In this document: piece after piece, positions 35,084 through 45,290 of the stretch
Layout of the letters: every line of letters starts with the position of its first letter
Numbering within the stretch: position 1 is the first letter of the stretch
From: Ammoniphilus resinae
Lineage (GTDB): Bacteria > Bacillota > Bacilli > Aneurinibacillales > RAOX-1
Assembly: GCF_017873965.1 (NCBI RefSeq)
Contig: NZ_JAGGKT010000015.1
Location: 1-64,000, forward strand
DNA length: 64,000 nucleotides
Direction of reading: 5' to 3'
Position numbers and translations under genes: made by a program
The notes under the pieces: generated by a model
Seen by the model: only the letters and a program-made list of their open reading frames with translations
Told to the model about the DNA's origin: nothing
Databases searched by the model: none

Positions 35084-35938
35084 ATGGGGATACAAACAAT
35101 GATGGTAATCGGCGCGGGACAAATGGGAAGCGGGATCGCACAGGTGGCGGCGACTGCTGGTTTTCGCGTGATTTTGAACGATATACAAGACGAGTTCATC
35201 CAAAGGGGGTTAAAAGGAATCCAGAAAAACCTCACCCGTGATGTGGAAAAAGGGCGCAAAACCGAGCAGGAAAAAGCAGAGATTCTCGCCCGCATCGAGC
35301 CATCCACCGACCTTCAAGCAGCGGCGCAAACAGATTTTGTCATCGAGGCCATTATTGAAAACTTGGATAAGAAAGCAGAGATTTTCCGCCAACTAGATGC
35401 CATTTGTCCACCGCAAACCATTTTAGCTTCCAACACATCTTCTTTGCCCATCACGGAAATTGCCGCGGTGACAAATCGCCCGGAAAAAGTCATCGGGATG
35501 CATTTCATGAACCCAGTTCCGGTGATGAAGCTGATTGAGGTGATCCGCGGACTGGCGACATCGGATGAAACCTATCAAATCGTCGAAGATCTATCAAAAA
35601 AAATGCAGAAGATCCCTGTAGAGGTGAACGATTTCCCTGGTTTTATCTCCAACCGAGTGCTGATGCCGATGATTAACGAAGCGATTTATTGCGTCTATGA
35701 AGGCGTGGCGAAACCGGAGGCGATCGACCAAATCATGAAGTTGGGGATGAACCACCCGATGGGACCGCTGACCTTGGCGGATTTTATCGGGCTGGATACT
35801 TGCCTTTATATCATGGAAGTGCTGCACGAAGGGTTCGGCGATTCGAAGTACCGCCCTTGTCCACTGTTAAGAAAGTATGTAAAAGCTGGCTGGCTGGGGA
35901 AAAAATCAGGACGGGGATTTTTCCGTTACGAGTCATAG
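35084..35938 (+). CDS. 3-hydroxybutyryl-CoA dehydrogenase
   Basis: A 284-residue NAD-dependent enzyme of the MmgB/Hbd type. The Rossmann motif is [21 protein letters not shown]. Catalytic region: [13 protein letters not shown] and [16 protein letters not shown] with the catalytic His; C-terminal domain [19 protein letters not shown] and [18 protein letters not shown]. The ATG at 35084 has GAGAGGGG nine bases upstream. It is the second gene of the operon, 31 bases after the thiolase, a pair that interconverts acetoacetyl-CoA and 3-hydroxybutyryl-CoA. Confidence 0.94.
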   Translation: MGIQTMMVIGAGQMGSGIAQVAATAGFRVILNDIQDEFIQRGLKGIQKNLTRDVEKGRKTEQEKAEILARIEPSTDLQAAAQTDFVIEAIIENLDKKAEIFRQLDAICPPQTILASNTSSLPITEIAAVTNRPEKVIGMHFMNPVPVMKLIEVIRGLATSDETYQIVEDLSKKMQKIPVEVNDFPGFISNRVLMPMINEAIYCVYEGVAKPEAIDQIMKLGMNHPMGPLTLADFIGLDTCLYIMEVLHEGFGDSKYRPCPLLRKYVKAGWLGKKSGRGFFRYES

Positions 35939-35970
35939 TTTCAACACGATGAAAAAGGGGTGTAACGGAA

Positions 35971-37113
35971 ATGAACTTTCTCTTTAACGAAGAACAGGAA
36001 ATGATGGGCAAGATGGTGCGCGACTTTGCAAAGAAGGAAATTGCCCCCTGCGTGGAGAAGATGGAAGAAACAGATGAATTCCCATTGGCGTTGATTCGTA
36101 AAATGGGAGAGCAAGGATTCATGGGCATTCCCATTTCGGAAAAGTGGGGCGGTGCAGGGGCAGACTTTGTTGCCTTCATTCAGGCAATTCATGAAATTTC
36201 CAAGGTGAGTGCAACCGTCGGGGCGATTTTGTCGGTGCATACCTCGTTGGGGATTAACCCGATTTTAACCTTTGGCTCAGAAGAACAAAAACAAAAGTAC
36301 CTTCCTAAAATGACGGCGGGTGAGTATATCGGTGCTTTTGCCTTGACGGAAAGCGGTGCGGGCTCTGATGCGGCGAAAATCAAGACGACCGCGGTCAAAA
36401 AAGGGGAGTATTACGAACTGAACGGCTCGAAGATTTTCATCACCAACGGTGGGGCCGCACAAACGTATTTGACATTCGCTGTGTCAGACCCAACAAAGGG
36501 ATCGAAAGGGATCTCCGCTTTTATCGTGGAAAAAGGAACACCCGGCTTTACCATCGGCAAAAAGGAAAAGAAGATGGGGCTGCATGGCTCCAGCACGGTG
36601 GAACTGATTTTTGACCAGGCAAAAGTGCCCGCAAGTCAGCTGCTAGGTGTGGAAGGGCAGGGATTCGAAATCGCCATGGCGAACCTCGACGTCGGCCGTA
36701 TCGGGATCGGCGCACAGGCGCTAGGCATTGCCGAAGCAGCCCTGGAGCATTCCCTTGCCTATGCCAAGGAGCGTGAACAGTTCGGCCGGCCGATTTCCGC
36801 TTTCCAAGGGATCTCCTTTAAGCTCGCCGACATGGCGACACAGATCGAAGCCGCAAGGCTCATGGTCTACCGGGCAGCGACCCTGCGTGCACAGGGAATT
36901 AAATGTGGGCGTGAAGCCTCGATGGCCAAACGTCTGGCCAGTGATACCGCAATGCAGGTGACCACCGAGGCGATCCAAATTTTCGGCGGCTATGGCTATA
37001 TCCGGGAGTATCCCGTGGAGAGATTGTTCCGTGATGCGAAAGTGACCCAAATCTATGAAGGCACCAACGAAATTCAGCGGGTCGTGATTTCTAGATATCT
37101 TTTAGAAGACTAG
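35971..37113 (+). CDS. Acyl-CoA dehydrogenase 1
   Basis: A 380-residue flavoenzyme that makes the trans-2,3 double bond in acyl-CoA and passes electrons to electron-transfer flavoprotein. Marks are FALTESGAGSDAAKIKTTA (FAD contact), FITNGGAAQTYLTFA, RIGIGAQALGIAEAAL and the C-terminal [32 protein letters not shown], where the Glu of YEGT is the catalytic base of the short/branched-chain type. AAAGGGGTGTAACGGAA precedes the ATG. It resembles the paralogue that follows it. Confidence 0.92.
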   Translation: MNFLFNEEQEMMGKMVRDFAKKEIAPCVEKMEETDEFPLALIRKMGEQGFMGIPISEKWGGAGADFVAFIQAIHEISKVSATVGAILSVHTSLGINPILTFGSEEQKQKYLPKMTAGEYIGAFALTESGAGSDAAKIKTTAVKKGEYYELNGSKIFITNGGAAQTYLTFAVSDPTKGSKGISAFIVEKGTPGFTIGKKEKKMGLHGSSTVELIFDQAKVPASQLLGVEGQGFEIAMANLDVGRIGIGAQALGIAEAALEHSLAYAKEREQFGRPISAFQGISFKLADMATQIEAARLMVYRAATLRAQGIKCGREASMAKRLASDTAMQVTTEAIQIFGGYGYIREYPVERLFRDAKVTQIYEGTNEIQRVVISRYLLED

Positions 37114-37125
37114 GGAGGAATAACC

Positions 37126-38268
37126 GTGAATTTTCAACTATCCGAAGAACATCAAATGATGCAGAAAATGGTTCGTGAATTTGCCTTGAAGGAATGTGGT
37201 CCAACAGCCGCCGAGAGGGATGAAGAAGAGCGCTGGGATATGGGAATCTGGCGAAAAATGGTCGATCTTGGCCTGAGCGGAATCCCTTGGCCGGAAAAAT
37301 ACGGCGGTGTCGGCGCAGATTATCTAAGCTACGTGATCGCTGTAGAAGAGCTGTCCCGCGTGGATTCTTCAGTCGGTGTTACATTATCGGCGCATACCTC
37401 GCTGGCGAGCTGGCCGATCTATAAATTTGGGACGGAAGAGCAGAAACAAACCTATTTGCGCGCCTTAGCCGAGGGGAGAAGCTTGGGAGCCTACTGCCTG
37501 ACAGAACCAGGTTCTGGATCCGATGCCGCTGGGATGAAAACCACCGCCGTGCTAAAAGGGGATGAATGGATCCTGAACGGCTCAAAAATTTTCATCACCA
37601 ACGGACTTGATGCCGATATCTTTGTCGTCTTTGCCCAGACCAACCCGGAATTAAAGCATAAAGGAATCGGAGCTTTTATTGTCGAGCGCAAGTTCCCTGG
37701 TTTTTCTGTCGGGAAGAAGGAAAAGAAAATGGGTATCCGTTCATCTTCCACCACCGAAGTGATTTTTGAGGACTGCCGCGTTCCCAAGGAAAATCTGTTG
37801 GGGCAAGTCGGCGAAGGCTTTAAAATCGCCATGATGACGCTCGATGGGGGCCGCTCAGGAATTGCTGCACAGGCCCTCGGAATCGCCCAAGGCGCTTTTG
37901 ACCATGCACTTGCTTACGCGAAGCAAAGAAATCAGTTTGGCAAGCCGATTGCCAAACTGCAGGCGATTCAATTCAAGCTAGCCGACATGGCAACGAAAAT
38001 CGAAGCCGCGCGTCTCTTGACGTACCAAGGGGCTTGGCGGGAGGATCAAGGCCTTCCTTATGGATTGCAATCCTCGATGTCAAAGCTCTATGCTGGCGAT
38101 ATCGCGATGGAAGTGACGACAGAGGCCGTGCAAGTTTTTGGCGGGTATGGCTACACGAGGGAATATCCAGTTGAACGATTCATGCGCGATGCAAAAATTA
38201 CGCAAATCTACGAAGGAACGAACGAAATCCAGCGTGTTGTGATTGCTGGGCATATTTTAAAAGACTAG
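37126..38268 (+). CDS. Acyl-CoA dehydrogenase 2
   Basis: A 380-residue paralogue of the previous gene with the same length, starting at GTG behind GGGAGGAATAACC. Motifs [36 protein letters not shown] and [32 protein letters not shown] are conserved. The tandem arrangement suggests different chain preferences, for example butyryl- versus isobutyryl-CoA, but specificity cannot be read with confidence. Gap to the previous gene is 12 bases. Confidence 0.92.
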   Translation: MNFQLSEEHQMMQKMVREFALKECGPTAAERDEEERWDMGIWRKMVDLGLSGIPWPEKYGGVGADYLSYVIAVEELSRVDSSVGVTLSAHTSLASWPIYKFGTEEQKQTYLRALAEGRSLGAYCLTEPGSGSDAAGMKTTAVLKGDEWILNGSKIFITNGLDADIFVVFAQTNPELKHKGIGAFIVERKFPGFSVGKKEKKMGIRSSSTTEVIFEDCRVPKENLLGQVGEGFKIAMMTLDGGRSGIAAQALGIAQGAFDHALAYAKQRNQFGKPIAKLQAIQFKLADMATKIEAARLLTYQGAWREDQGLPYGLQSSMSKLYAGDIAMEVTTEAVQVFGGYGYTREYPVERFMRDAKITQIYEGTNEIQRVVIAGHILKD

Positions 38269-38282
38269 GTTAGGTGATACCA

Positions 38283-39227
38283 TTGCAGGAGCTATCCAAG
38301 CGGATTTTGAACGGCGATCGGCGGGCCGCGGCCCGGGCCATTTCTTATATCGAGGATGACCACCCGTTGAAGCAGACGATTTTGCAGGAGCTGTTTCCTT
38401 CCACAGGGAAAGCTTTCGTGATGGGGATTACGGGTTCCCCTGGCGCCGGCAAAAGCTCCCTGGTCGACGTCCTCGTAGCCTACCTGCGGGGGCTCGGTTT
38501 GACCGTTGGGATCATTGCGGTGGATCCGACCAGCCCCTTCACCGGGGGGGCACTGTTAGGCGACCGGATCCGCATGCAGCGGCACGCGACAGACCCTGGG
38601 GTGTTCATCCGCAGTATGGGAACCCGCGGCAGCCTGGGCGGTCTAGCTCGGGCTAGCAAAGAGGCGATTCGCGTGCTGGATGCCTTTGGGCTGGACGTGA
38701 TCATCGTCGAGACGGTTGGCGTGGGGCAGTCGGAGCTTGATATCATGCATATCGCGGACACGACGGCGGTCGTTTTAAATCCGGGCGGCGGCGACACGGT
38801 ACAGGCTTTTAAAGCGGGGATTATGGAAATTGCAGACCTCTTTATTATTAACAAAGCGGATTTGTCGGGCACAAACAAGCTGATGAGAGAAGTTGAGCAA
38901 ATGCTCGATCTGGCAAAGCACGACGCAGCTTGGCGACCAACCATTGTGCAAACGATTAGTCTGCAGGAAAAAGGGTTTGAGGAGCTTTGGGAAGCGTTTT
39001 TGAGACATCGAAAGTACCTGGAGGAAAGTGGGGAAGGCGAGCGCCGGCGTTCAAAACACCTTCGGGAGGAAGTGCTGGAGATCGTTGATTTCCGCATCCA
39101 TCAGCAGATGATGAATAAAATAAAGCAAGGGGCCTTTGGGGACCTGCTCGAGCAGGTTGGACAGCGGGTGAAAGATCCTTACGAGGCAGCAGATGTGATT
39201 TTAAAAGATTATGCTTCAAGCAAATAA
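38283..39227 (+). CDS. meaB: MeaB/ArgK-family GTPase chaperone of a B12-dependent mutase
   Basis: A 314-residue G protein. Walker A is [39 protein letters not shown] and IVETVGVGQSE are the switch and Walker B regions; NKAD gives guanine specificity. Family members protect and reload adenosylcobalamin in methylmalonyl-CoA mutase or isobutyryl-CoA mutase. TTG 38283 (with AGGTGA five bases before) is preferred to GTG 38274. It is notable here because the mutase in the same operon already carries its own G domain. Confidence 0.88.
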   Translation: MQELSKRILNGDRRAAARAISYIEDDHPLKQTILQELFPSTGKAFVMGITGSPGAGKSSLVDVLVAYLRGLGLTVGIIAVDPTSPFTGGALLGDRIRMQRHATDPGVFIRSMGTRGSLGGLARASKEAIRVLDAFGLDVIIVETVGVGQSELDIMHIADTTAVVLNPGGGDTVQAFKAGIMEIADLFIINKADLSGTNKLMREVEQMLDLAKHDAAWRPTIVQTISLQEKGFEELWEAFLRHRKYLEESGEGERRRSKHLREEVLEIVDFRIHQQMMNKIKQGAFGDLLEQVGQRVKDPYEAADVILKDYASSK

Positions 39228-39248
39228 GTGGAAAAGGAGGGATAGCAG

Positions 39249-39887
39249 ATGAGAGGAGCGGGGAAAAAATCAATTCCAACCCTCGTAAAAGACCCACAAC
39301 TCATTGCCCGCAGGCGCGAACAGATCGTTCAGGCAGCTGTCGATTTGTTTATTTCTAAGGGCTTTCATAAGACGACAACCAGAGAAATTGCTCATTCCTC
39401 CGGCTTTTCGATTGGAACGCTTTATGAATATATCGAATCAAAAGAAGACGTGTTGTACCTGGTCTGTGACCATATCCACGGGGAATTAGAGAAACGGATG
39501 CAGGAAGCCTTGGTTGAATCCCAGACTGGAGCCGATACGCTGCGACAGGCGATTCGCGTTTTTGCGCATGTGATGGAGCAAATGGATGATCAGGTTTTGT
39601 TGATCTATCAAGAAATTAAGTCCCTTCCAAACGAGCCGATGAAATACGTGCTGCGGCGGGAGGAAGCGATTACGGAGATTTTTGAACGGATTCTGCAAAA
39701 GGGGATTGCTGATGGATCCTTGCAGGTCGATCCGAAAGATGTCAAGCTAATGGCCCAAAACATCATCATTCTCGGCGAGATGTGGGTGTTTCGCCGTTGG
39801 GCTTTGCGCAAACATTATACGTTGGAGGAATACATCGAAGCACAAACGAATCTTCTATTGCAAAGGCTGACACATCACCACTCGTAA
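39249..39887 (+). CDS. TetR-family regulator (FadR-like)
   Basis: A 212-residue protein with an N-terminal helix-turn-helix (RREQIVQAAVDLFISKGFHKTTTREIAHSSGFSIGTLYEYIESKEDVLYLV) and a helical ligand-binding part. It is encoded in the middle of the acyl-CoA operon, 21 bases after meaB, behind AAAAGGAGGGATAGCAG. In B. subtilis the TetR-type FadR represses fatty acid degradation and is released by long-chain acyl-CoA. The palindromes at 33781 and 30928 are its likely targets. Confidence 0.85.
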   Translation: MRGAGKKSIPTLVKDPQLIARRREQIVQAAVDLFISKGFHKTTTREIAHSSGFSIGTLYEYIESKEDVLYLVCDHIHGELEKRMQEALVESQTGADTLRQAIRVFAHVMEQMDDQVLLIYQEIKSLPNEPMKYVLRREEAITEIFERILQKGIADGSLQVDPKDVKLMAQNIIILGEMWVFRRWALRKHYTLEEYIEAQTNLLLQRLTHHHS

Positions 39888-39914
39888 ATTTGCGTTGGAG
39901 GGAGAAGTGAAAGC

Positions 39915-42900
39915 ATGGAAAAGGCAGTCTATCGCCTGCAGCACCACGTACGGTTTGTCACGGCCACGGCGCTTTTTGACGGACACGATGCGGCGATCAA
40001 TATTATGCGGCGGATTTTGCAGGCTTCAGGTGTGGAAGTGATCCATCTTGGACACAATCGTTCCGTCGGTGAAATCGTTCGCGCTGCCATTCAAGAGGAT
40101 GTCCAGGGGATTGCGGTTAGTTCCTATCAAGGCGGGCATGTCGAGTTTTTGAAATATATGTTTGATCGGTTGAAAGAAAAAGGGGCCGGACATATCAAAA
40201 TTTTCGCCGGGGGCGGCGGGGTGATCATTCCTCGCGAGATTAAGGAACTCGAGAATTATGGGATTGCCAAAATCTTTTCCCCCGACGATGGGCGAGAGCT
40301 GGGCTTGCAGGGCATGATCAATCATATGATTCGGCTGACTGATTACCCGACTCCAAAAGATCTTGCCGCGGTTTTGGTTGGGCTACGGGATCGGAACGAA
40401 GCCGCCGTGGGGCGGATGATTACTTTTGCAGAAGAGGCGGCCACTCTCCCTTATAATCAGGCGGTGGCGAAGGCTCTGGAGAAACTCCGTGCTAACGCAC
40501 CCTCTGTTCCTGTCATCGGCATCACGGGCACAGGCGGCGCAGGTAAAAGCTCGCTCACCGATGAGCTGATCCGCCGCTTTTTGGAGCAATTCCCGAATTG
40601 CACGGTAGCGGTCCTTTCAGTAGATCCTTCAAAAATGAAGTCCGGAGGCGCCCTGCTTGGTGACCGAATTCGCATGAATGCGATAGACCATCCCCGAGTG
40701 TACATGCGCAGTCTAGCGACCCGCCATGCACGCTCCGAGCTGAGTGAAGCGATCGAAGACGCGATCGCGATTGTCAAAAACGCCGGTTTTAATCTAGTGA
40801 TCGTGGAAACGAGCGGGATTGGGCAGGGGAATTCGGGGATTGTTGATTTAGTAGATTTGTCGATATACGTGATGACGAGTGAGTTCGGGGCCGCATCACA
40901 GCTGGAGAAAATTGACATGATTGATTATGCCGATCTGATCGTGATTAATAAGTTTGAACGCCGTGGCTCGGAGGATGCGCTGCGCGATGTGCGCAAGCAA
41001 TTTAAACGCAGCCGAGAGCTGTTTATGGCGGAGGATCAAGATCTGCCGGTGTTCGGGACGATCGCCAGCCAATTTTATGATCCAGGAACAAATGTGCTGT
41101 TTGCAAACCTAATGAAGTTGATTGAAGAGAAAACGGGCGGAAGCTGGCCAACCACTTACGATCACCAAATTGAGAAAGTAACGAAACGCAACCTCATTAT
41201 CCCACCGGATCAGATGAATTATTTAGCGGAGGTTGTGCAAACGGTAAGACGATACAAAAGGTTCACCGAAGAACAAGTTGGCTATGCCCGCAAGCTTTAT
41301 CAATTGTTGGGAACTCTTGAGTTAGTGAAAGATGAATCATTTTCCGGGAAATTAAGGGAAATGGTGGAAAGCTACGAATCTCGTTTGCACCCTGAGTGTA
41401 AGCAGTTTTTAACAGATTGGCCGAAAATCAAGGAAGCCTACTCCAAAGATCAACTCACCACCCAAGTCAGAAATCGCGAAATTTCTACAGACCTATACGT
41501 TGAAACCCTCTCAGGAAACAAAATCCGCAAAATAAGCTTGCCGAAATTTGAAGACTATGGCGAATTGCTCCGTTGGGCGATGCTCGAAAATCTCCCCGGA
41601 TCCTATCCCTATACCGCAGGCGTTTTTCCTTTTAAACGAACGAATGAAGATCCCAAGCGGCAGTTTGCCGGAGAAGGGACGCCAGAACGAACAAACCGCC
41701 GCTTTCATTTTCTCTGCCAAAACGACCCAGCCAAGCGTCTTTCCACCGCCTTTGATAGTGTCACGCTGTATGGCCAAGATCCCGATCTCCGTCCCGATAT
41801 CTATGGGAAAGTGGGGAACAGCGGCGTCAGTGTCTGTACCTTGGATGATATGAAAAAACTGTACGCTGGATTTGACCTCTGCGATCCATCGACAAGTGTC
41901 TCGATGACGATTAACGGGCCTGCGCCAATTATTTTGGCGTTTTATATGAATGCGGCGATTGATCAGCAGGTCGATAGGTTTGTTGCAGAACACGGCCGGC
42001 AACCTGATCAGAAGGAATACGAGGAAATCAAGGCGATGACGCTTAGCACCGTTCGAGGAACGGTCCAGGCGGACATTCTAAAAGAGGACCAGGGGCAGAA
42101 CACCTGCATCTTTTCTACCGAATTTGCGCTCAAAATGATGGGGGATATCCAGCAGTATTTTATCCATCACAAGGTTCGGAACTATTATTCGGTCAGCATC
42201 AGCGGCTACCATATCGCCGAGGCCGGGGCCAACCCGATCACGCAGCTTGCCTTAACCCTTGCCAATGGGTTTACCTATGTGGAATATTACCTGAGCCGGG
42301 GGATGCACATCGATGATTTTGCGCCGAACTTGAGCTTCTTTTTCAGCAATGGACTCGAACCGGAGTACACGGTGATGGGGCGTGTCGCCCGCCGTATTTG
42401 GGCGATTGTGATGAAGCTGAAATATGGTGGGAACGAACGCAGCCAAAAGCTCAAATACCACATCCAAACCTCCGGCCGCTCCCTGCACGCACAGGAAATG
42501 GACTTTAACGATATTCGCACCACCTTGCAAGCCTTGCTCGCCCTTCACGATAATTGCAATTCCCTACACACCAATGCTTACGATGAAGCGATCACCACAC
42601 CTACAGAAAACTCCGTGCGCAGGGCGATGGCGATTCAGTTAATTATTAATAAGGAGTTTGGTTTGGCGAAAAACGAAAATCCGTGGCAAGGCTCTTTTAT
42701 TATCGAAGAGTTGACAGATTTGGTAGAAGAGGCGGTTTTGGAGGAATTCCTTCGCTTGGATCGTCGTGGGGGTGTACTTGGCGCCATGGAGACGGGGTAT
42801 CAGCGAGGAAAAATCCAAGACGAATCGCTTTACTATGAGCATAAAAAACACACCGGCGAATTGCCAATTATCGGGGTCAACACCTTTATCAACCCCAACG

Positions 42901-43154
42901 CAAGTGAAGCTGACTATGAAATCGAGTTGGCCCGCTCCACCGAAGAAGAGAAACAAACCCAGATCCGCAACCTTCAGGAGTTTTTGTCGCGGAACAAGTC
43001 TGATGCTCCGGTGGCCCTCGAGCGCTTGAAGCAAACCGCGCGGGACGGCGGAAATATTTTTGCTGAGCTTATGGAAACCGTCCGCCACGCTTCGCTCGGG
43101 CAAATCACCCAGGCTTTGTACGAAGTTGGCGGGCAATATCGGAGGAATATGTGA
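39915..43154 (+). CDS. icmF: Fused isobutyryl-CoA mutase
   Basis: A 1079-residue adenosylcobalamin enzyme that interconverts isobutyryl-CoA and n-butyryl-CoA. Residues 10-145 are the B12-binding domain ([16 protein letters not shown], with the DxH lower-ligand motif). Residues about 195-420 are the MeaI G domain ([21 protein letters not shown] for the base). Residues about 540-1060 are the substrate-binding barrel. GVFPFKR and GQNTCIF carry Phe and Gln at the positions where methylmalonyl-CoA mutase has Tyr and Arg, which favours isobutyryl-CoA. GGAGGGAGAAGTGAAAGC precedes the ATG. Last gene of the operon; a terminator follows. Confidence 0.94.
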   Translation: MEKAVYRLQHHVRFVTATALFDGHDAAINIMRRILQASGVEVIHLGHNRSVGEIVRAAIQEDVQGIAVSSYQGGHVEFLKYMFDRLKEKGAGHIKIFAGGGGVIIPREIKELENYGIAKIFSPDDGRELGLQGMINHMIRLTDYPTPKDLAAVLVGLRDRNEAAVGRMITFAEEAATLPYNQAVAKALEKLRANAPSVPVIGITGTGGAGKSSLTDELIRRFLEQFPNCTVAVLSVDPSKMKSGGALLGDRIRMNAIDHPRVYMRSLATRHARSELSEAIEDAIAIVKNAGFNLVIVETSGIGQGNSGIVDLVDLSIYVMTSEFGAASQLEKIDMIDYADLIVINKFERRGSEDALRDVRKQFKRSRELFMAEDQDLPVFGTIASQFYDPGTNVLFANLMKLIEEKTGGSWPTTYDHQIEKVTKRNLIIPPDQMNYLAEVVQTVRRYKRFTEEQVGYARKLYQLLGTLELVKDESFSGKLREMVESYESRLHPECKQFLTDWPKIKEAYSKDQLTTQVRNREISTDLYVETLSGNKIRKISLPKFEDYGELLRWAMLENLPGSYPYTAGVFPFKRTNEDPKRQFAGEGTPERTNRRFHFLCQNDPAKRLSTAFDSVTLYGQDPDLRPDIYGKVGNSGVSVCTLDDMKKLYAGFDLCDPSTSVSMTINGPAPIILAFYMNAAIDQQVDRFVAEHGRQPDQKEYEEIKAMTLSTVRGTVQADILKEDQGQNTCIFSTEFALKMMGDIQQYFIHHKVRNYYSVSISGYHIAEAGANPITQLALTLANGFTYVEYYLSRGMHIDDFAPNLSFFFSNGLEPEYTVMGRVARRIWAIVMKLKYGGNERSQKLKYHIQTSGRSLHAQEMDFNDIRTTLQALLALHDNCNSLHTNAYDEAITTPTENSVRRAMAIQLIINKEFGLAKNENPWQGSFIIEELTDLVEEAVLEEFLRLDRRGGVLGAMETGYQRGKIQDESLYYEHKKHTGELPIIGVNTFINPNASEADYEIELARSTEEEKQTQIRNLQEFLSRNKSDAPVALERLKQTARDGGNIFAELMETVRHASLGQITQALYEVGGQYRRNM

Positions 43155-43182
43155 TAACTTTGTGGTCTGCCTAAGAAACTGT

Positions 43183-43226
43183 AAAAGGGTTGCAAACTAG
43201 ATTTAGCCATTTGCAACCCTTTTTAT
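43183..43226. terminator. Terminator between icmF and the convergent repeat-protein gene
   Basis: AAAAGGGTTGCAAA (43183-43196) pairs with TTTGCAACCCTTTT (43210-43223). T-runs lie on both strands, and the 3' end of the convergent gene overlaps it. Confidence 0.88.
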
Positions 43227-44422
43227 GGTGTTTTTTGAAGTTGTTTCAGGGAATTTCTCAACTGCTCATTTTCCTGCATTAACCGGTCGATTTCTTTTTG
43301 CAGCTTTACCTTTTCTTGCGTCCAGTCACTTGGGGAAGTGGACTTCGGTTGGTATGGCAAAAGTGGGCTGCCAGGATTACCGGGTTGTGTAGGTTGTTTT
43401 GCGGATTGGGCAGGAACCGTGGGCTGAGCCCCTTGTCGAGAACCTTGTTGGGTGTTTGTTGGAGCTGCCTTTGGGTATTCTCCCTTCTGGTCAGGAGAAC
43501 CAAGCTGCACTTTGCTTACCCCAGTCTGTCCCTTCTGATCAGAAGGGAGAGTGCCTACAGTGGATGGAGGAGTCATCGACCCTGCTTTTCCTCCCTGCTT
43601 GGAAGGGATAGTGGACACATCGGCGTGGTCTGCATTCATCCCGGAAACTTCGCCCTGATCAGAAGGGATAGTGCCTACAGGGTGTTGTCCAACATCCATC
43701 CCCGCGTCTTCTCCCTGATCAGAAGGGAGAGTACCCACACCGTTTTGACCCATATTCCCCTCAGCCTTCTCACCCTGACCCGAAGGTATAGTGCCCACAG
43801 CATTCTGGCCTATATCCCCATCGTCTGACCCGCGACCGCCACCGTATGCCTCAAAAACAGTAGGATTGCTAGAATGCCCACCGCCCCCATCGCGACCATT
43901 ACTTTCCCTGTTAGAAGGGGATAGTGCTCCCCCGAACTCAAAATAATAGCCAACAGCCGAGATCAGCAGCAACAGCGCAAACAAAACTACACGTTTACTG
44001 CTCCAAAATGTAGGCTGCCCAACGCCTTTTTCAGCCGCCAGGATCACCCAGCCTTCTTTCTGGTCTCGGATCCGCAGCCAATAACTCACTCCCTGATAGG
44101 TTAAGGATACGACGTACAAGGTTTCAGCCCAATCACCAGCGGGCCTTCCGGCAATCACTTCAGACGTCTCGCCGCCACTCCCTGCGATGATTTCTTCGAC
44201 CACACCGGTCGCAATGATCTTTTTCACCAGGTCATCGACTGCACGTGCATTGCTGCCACGACCGAGCCCGTCACGCCCACCGCCACCACCGCTAACCCGT
44301 ACCCCCTTTAGGAAAGGACAAGCCTTCCACAAGGAATCGTCGGCCAAGAGAATGGGCTTTTTTTGATAGGTGGGGAGTTTTCCGAATGAGGTTCCGATCC
44401 GTTCGTATAAATCTGCGGGCAT
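43223..44422 (-). CDS. Single-pass membrane protein with 20-residue repeats encoded by family 1 elements
   Basis: A 399-residue protein. Residues 1-143 are a soluble domain with a glycine stretch (45-49) that I do not recognise. Residues 144-163 are one membrane segment. Residues 205-300 hold five repeats with an exact 20-residue period: VGTIPSGQGE (209), VGTLPSDQGE (229), VGTIPSDQGE (249), VSTIPSKQGG (269) and VGTLPSDQKG (289). Residues 320-365 are rich in Pro, Gln and Thr. Residues 367-397 are a coiled coil (KLQKEIDRLMQENEQLRNSLKQL). AAGGGGG lies eight bases before the ATG. The repeats are family 1 DNA elements read as protein. Function unknown. Confidence 0.75.
   Translation of the reverse strand: MPADLYERIGTSFGKLPTYQKKPILLADDSLWKACPFLKGVRVSGGGGGRDGLGRGSNARAVDDLVKKIIATGVVEEIIAGSGGETSEVIAGRPAGDWAETLYVVSLTYQGVSYWLRIRDQKEGWVILAAEKGVGQPTFWSSKRVVLFALLLLISAVGYYFEFGGALSPSNRESNGRDGGGGHSSNPTVFEAYGGGRGSDDGDIGQNAVGTIPSGQGEKAEGNMGQNGVGTLPSDQGEDAGMDVGQHPVGTIPSDQGEVSGMNADHADVSTIPSKQGGKAGSMTPPSTVGTLPSDQKGQTGVSKVQLGSPDQKGEYPKAAPTNTQQGSRQGAQPTVPAQSAKQPTQPGNPGSPLLPYQPKSTSPSDWTQEKVKLQKEIDRLMQENEQLRNSLKQLQKTP
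43481..43930 (-). repeat. Family 1 repeats inside a coding sequence (60-base period)
   Basis: Cores at 43529-43560, 43592-43618, 43652-43680, 43712-43740 and 43772-43800 are spaced exactly 60 bases. A further copy at 43905-43930 is read in a different frame (ALSPSNRE instead of GTIPSDQGE), and a partial copy at 43481-43496 has the opposite orientation. The copy at 43529-43548 contains the perfect 20-base palindrome TCCCTTCTGATCAGAAGGGA. These DNA cores match those in intergenic arrays elsewhere in the window. Confidence 0.85.
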
Positions 44423-44472
44423 GGGCTTAGCCCCCTTACGAAATAATTTATCCCTATTCTAACACATTATAT

Positions 44473-44481
44473 TTTGTCGAA
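44473..44481 (+). promoter_or_regulatory. Possible Spo0A box between the repeat-protein gene and rpoE
   Basis: TTTGTCGAA is an exact 0A-box match in the 143-base divergent intergenic region. Only a candidate; chance matches are possible. Confidence 0.35.
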
Positions 44482-44565
44482 AATGGGTCTATACTGTACA
44501 AGTGTGAAAACATTCGAGGAAATGTTTGACACTAGTACTATTTTATATAAAAATAGGAATACTAG

Positions 44566-45171
44566 ATGAATAGAATTCTTCAAGAAGGGAAGTGCCGGGG
44601 TTTGAGTAAGGTTGATCATGAGAAATGGCAGGAAGTGGCCCTTGTTGATATATCATATGAAGTTCTGGATCAGGCCAACAAGACCATGAATTACCAGGAT
44701 ATTTTTAAAGAAGCGGCAAGGTGGAAAGGTTTGACGGATGAGGAATTGCTTGAACTTCTTCCACAGGTATTTACCGAGATGAACTTGGATGGCCGTTTTC
44801 TATGTATGAGCCCTAGTGAGTGGGGACTGAAGAAATGGTATACAACAGAGCAGGTTGAAGAATCCATTGAAGCCTTGGCAAGGAGTAAGGGCATCGATGA
44901 TAGTGATGATGACTATGGCTTCGATGACGAAGAAGTGGATGATGATTTCACCGAGGAAGACGAAGACTTTGATGGTGATATCGATGAAGAAGATCTCGAA
45001 GTCGATGAAGATGAAGAAGAAGAGGTCGATCTGGACGAAGAAACAGACGAAGACTTGGATGAGGAATTCGAAGAAGAAGAGGATTCTGAGTTCGATGGCG
45101 ACGCGGGGGATGAAGAGGAAGAGTACCTCGAAGAAGATGATTTGGATGATGATTCCGAAAAGGACGATTAG
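44566..45171 (+). CDS. rpoE: RNA polymerase delta subunit
   Basis: A 201-residue protein. Residues 15-110 are the HARE/delta N-terminal domain (EKWQEVALVDISYEVLDQANKTMNYQDIFKEAARWKGL...DGRFLCMSPSEWGLKKWY). The rest is an almost unbroken Asp/Glu tract, the unstructured tail that weakens nonspecific nucleic acid binding by RNA polymerase. An alternative start is TTG 44602, which would give the more usual N-terminus. It lies just before pyrG, as in B. subtilis. Confidence 0.93.
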   Translation: MNRILQEGKCRGLSKVDHEKWQEVALVDISYEVLDQANKTMNYQDIFKEAARWKGLTDEELLELLPQVFTEMNLDGRFLCMSPSEWGLKKWYTTEQVEESIEALARSKGIDDSDDDYGFDDEEVDDDFTEEDEDFDGDIDEEDLEVDEDEEEEVDLDEETDEDLDEEFEEEEDSEFDGDAGDEEEEYLEEDDLDDDSEKDD

Positions 45172-45173
45172 GC

Positions 45174-45214
45174 TTGACAAAGCTTTCCTGCTCTTGTAAC
45201 ATTTTCGTTGGGCT
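45174..45214 (+). promoter_or_regulatory. pyrG promoter and GGGCT initial transcribed sequence
   Basis: TTGACA (45174-45179), a 17-base spacer and TAACAT (45197-45202) form a sigma-A promoter overlapping the rpoE stop. The expected start, about eight bases on, is GGGCT (45210-45214). In B. subtilis pyrG starts GGGCU and low CTP causes reiterative G addition that prevents termination. The match of promoter spacing, start sequence and downstream terminator supports the same control here. Confidence 0.8.
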
Positions 45215-45290
45215 ATTTTTGGAAAGAAAATAAAGGCAAATTCCGTTGAAGTGTCAACGCTGACACGGATGCGTGCAAATCTGTTAAACA

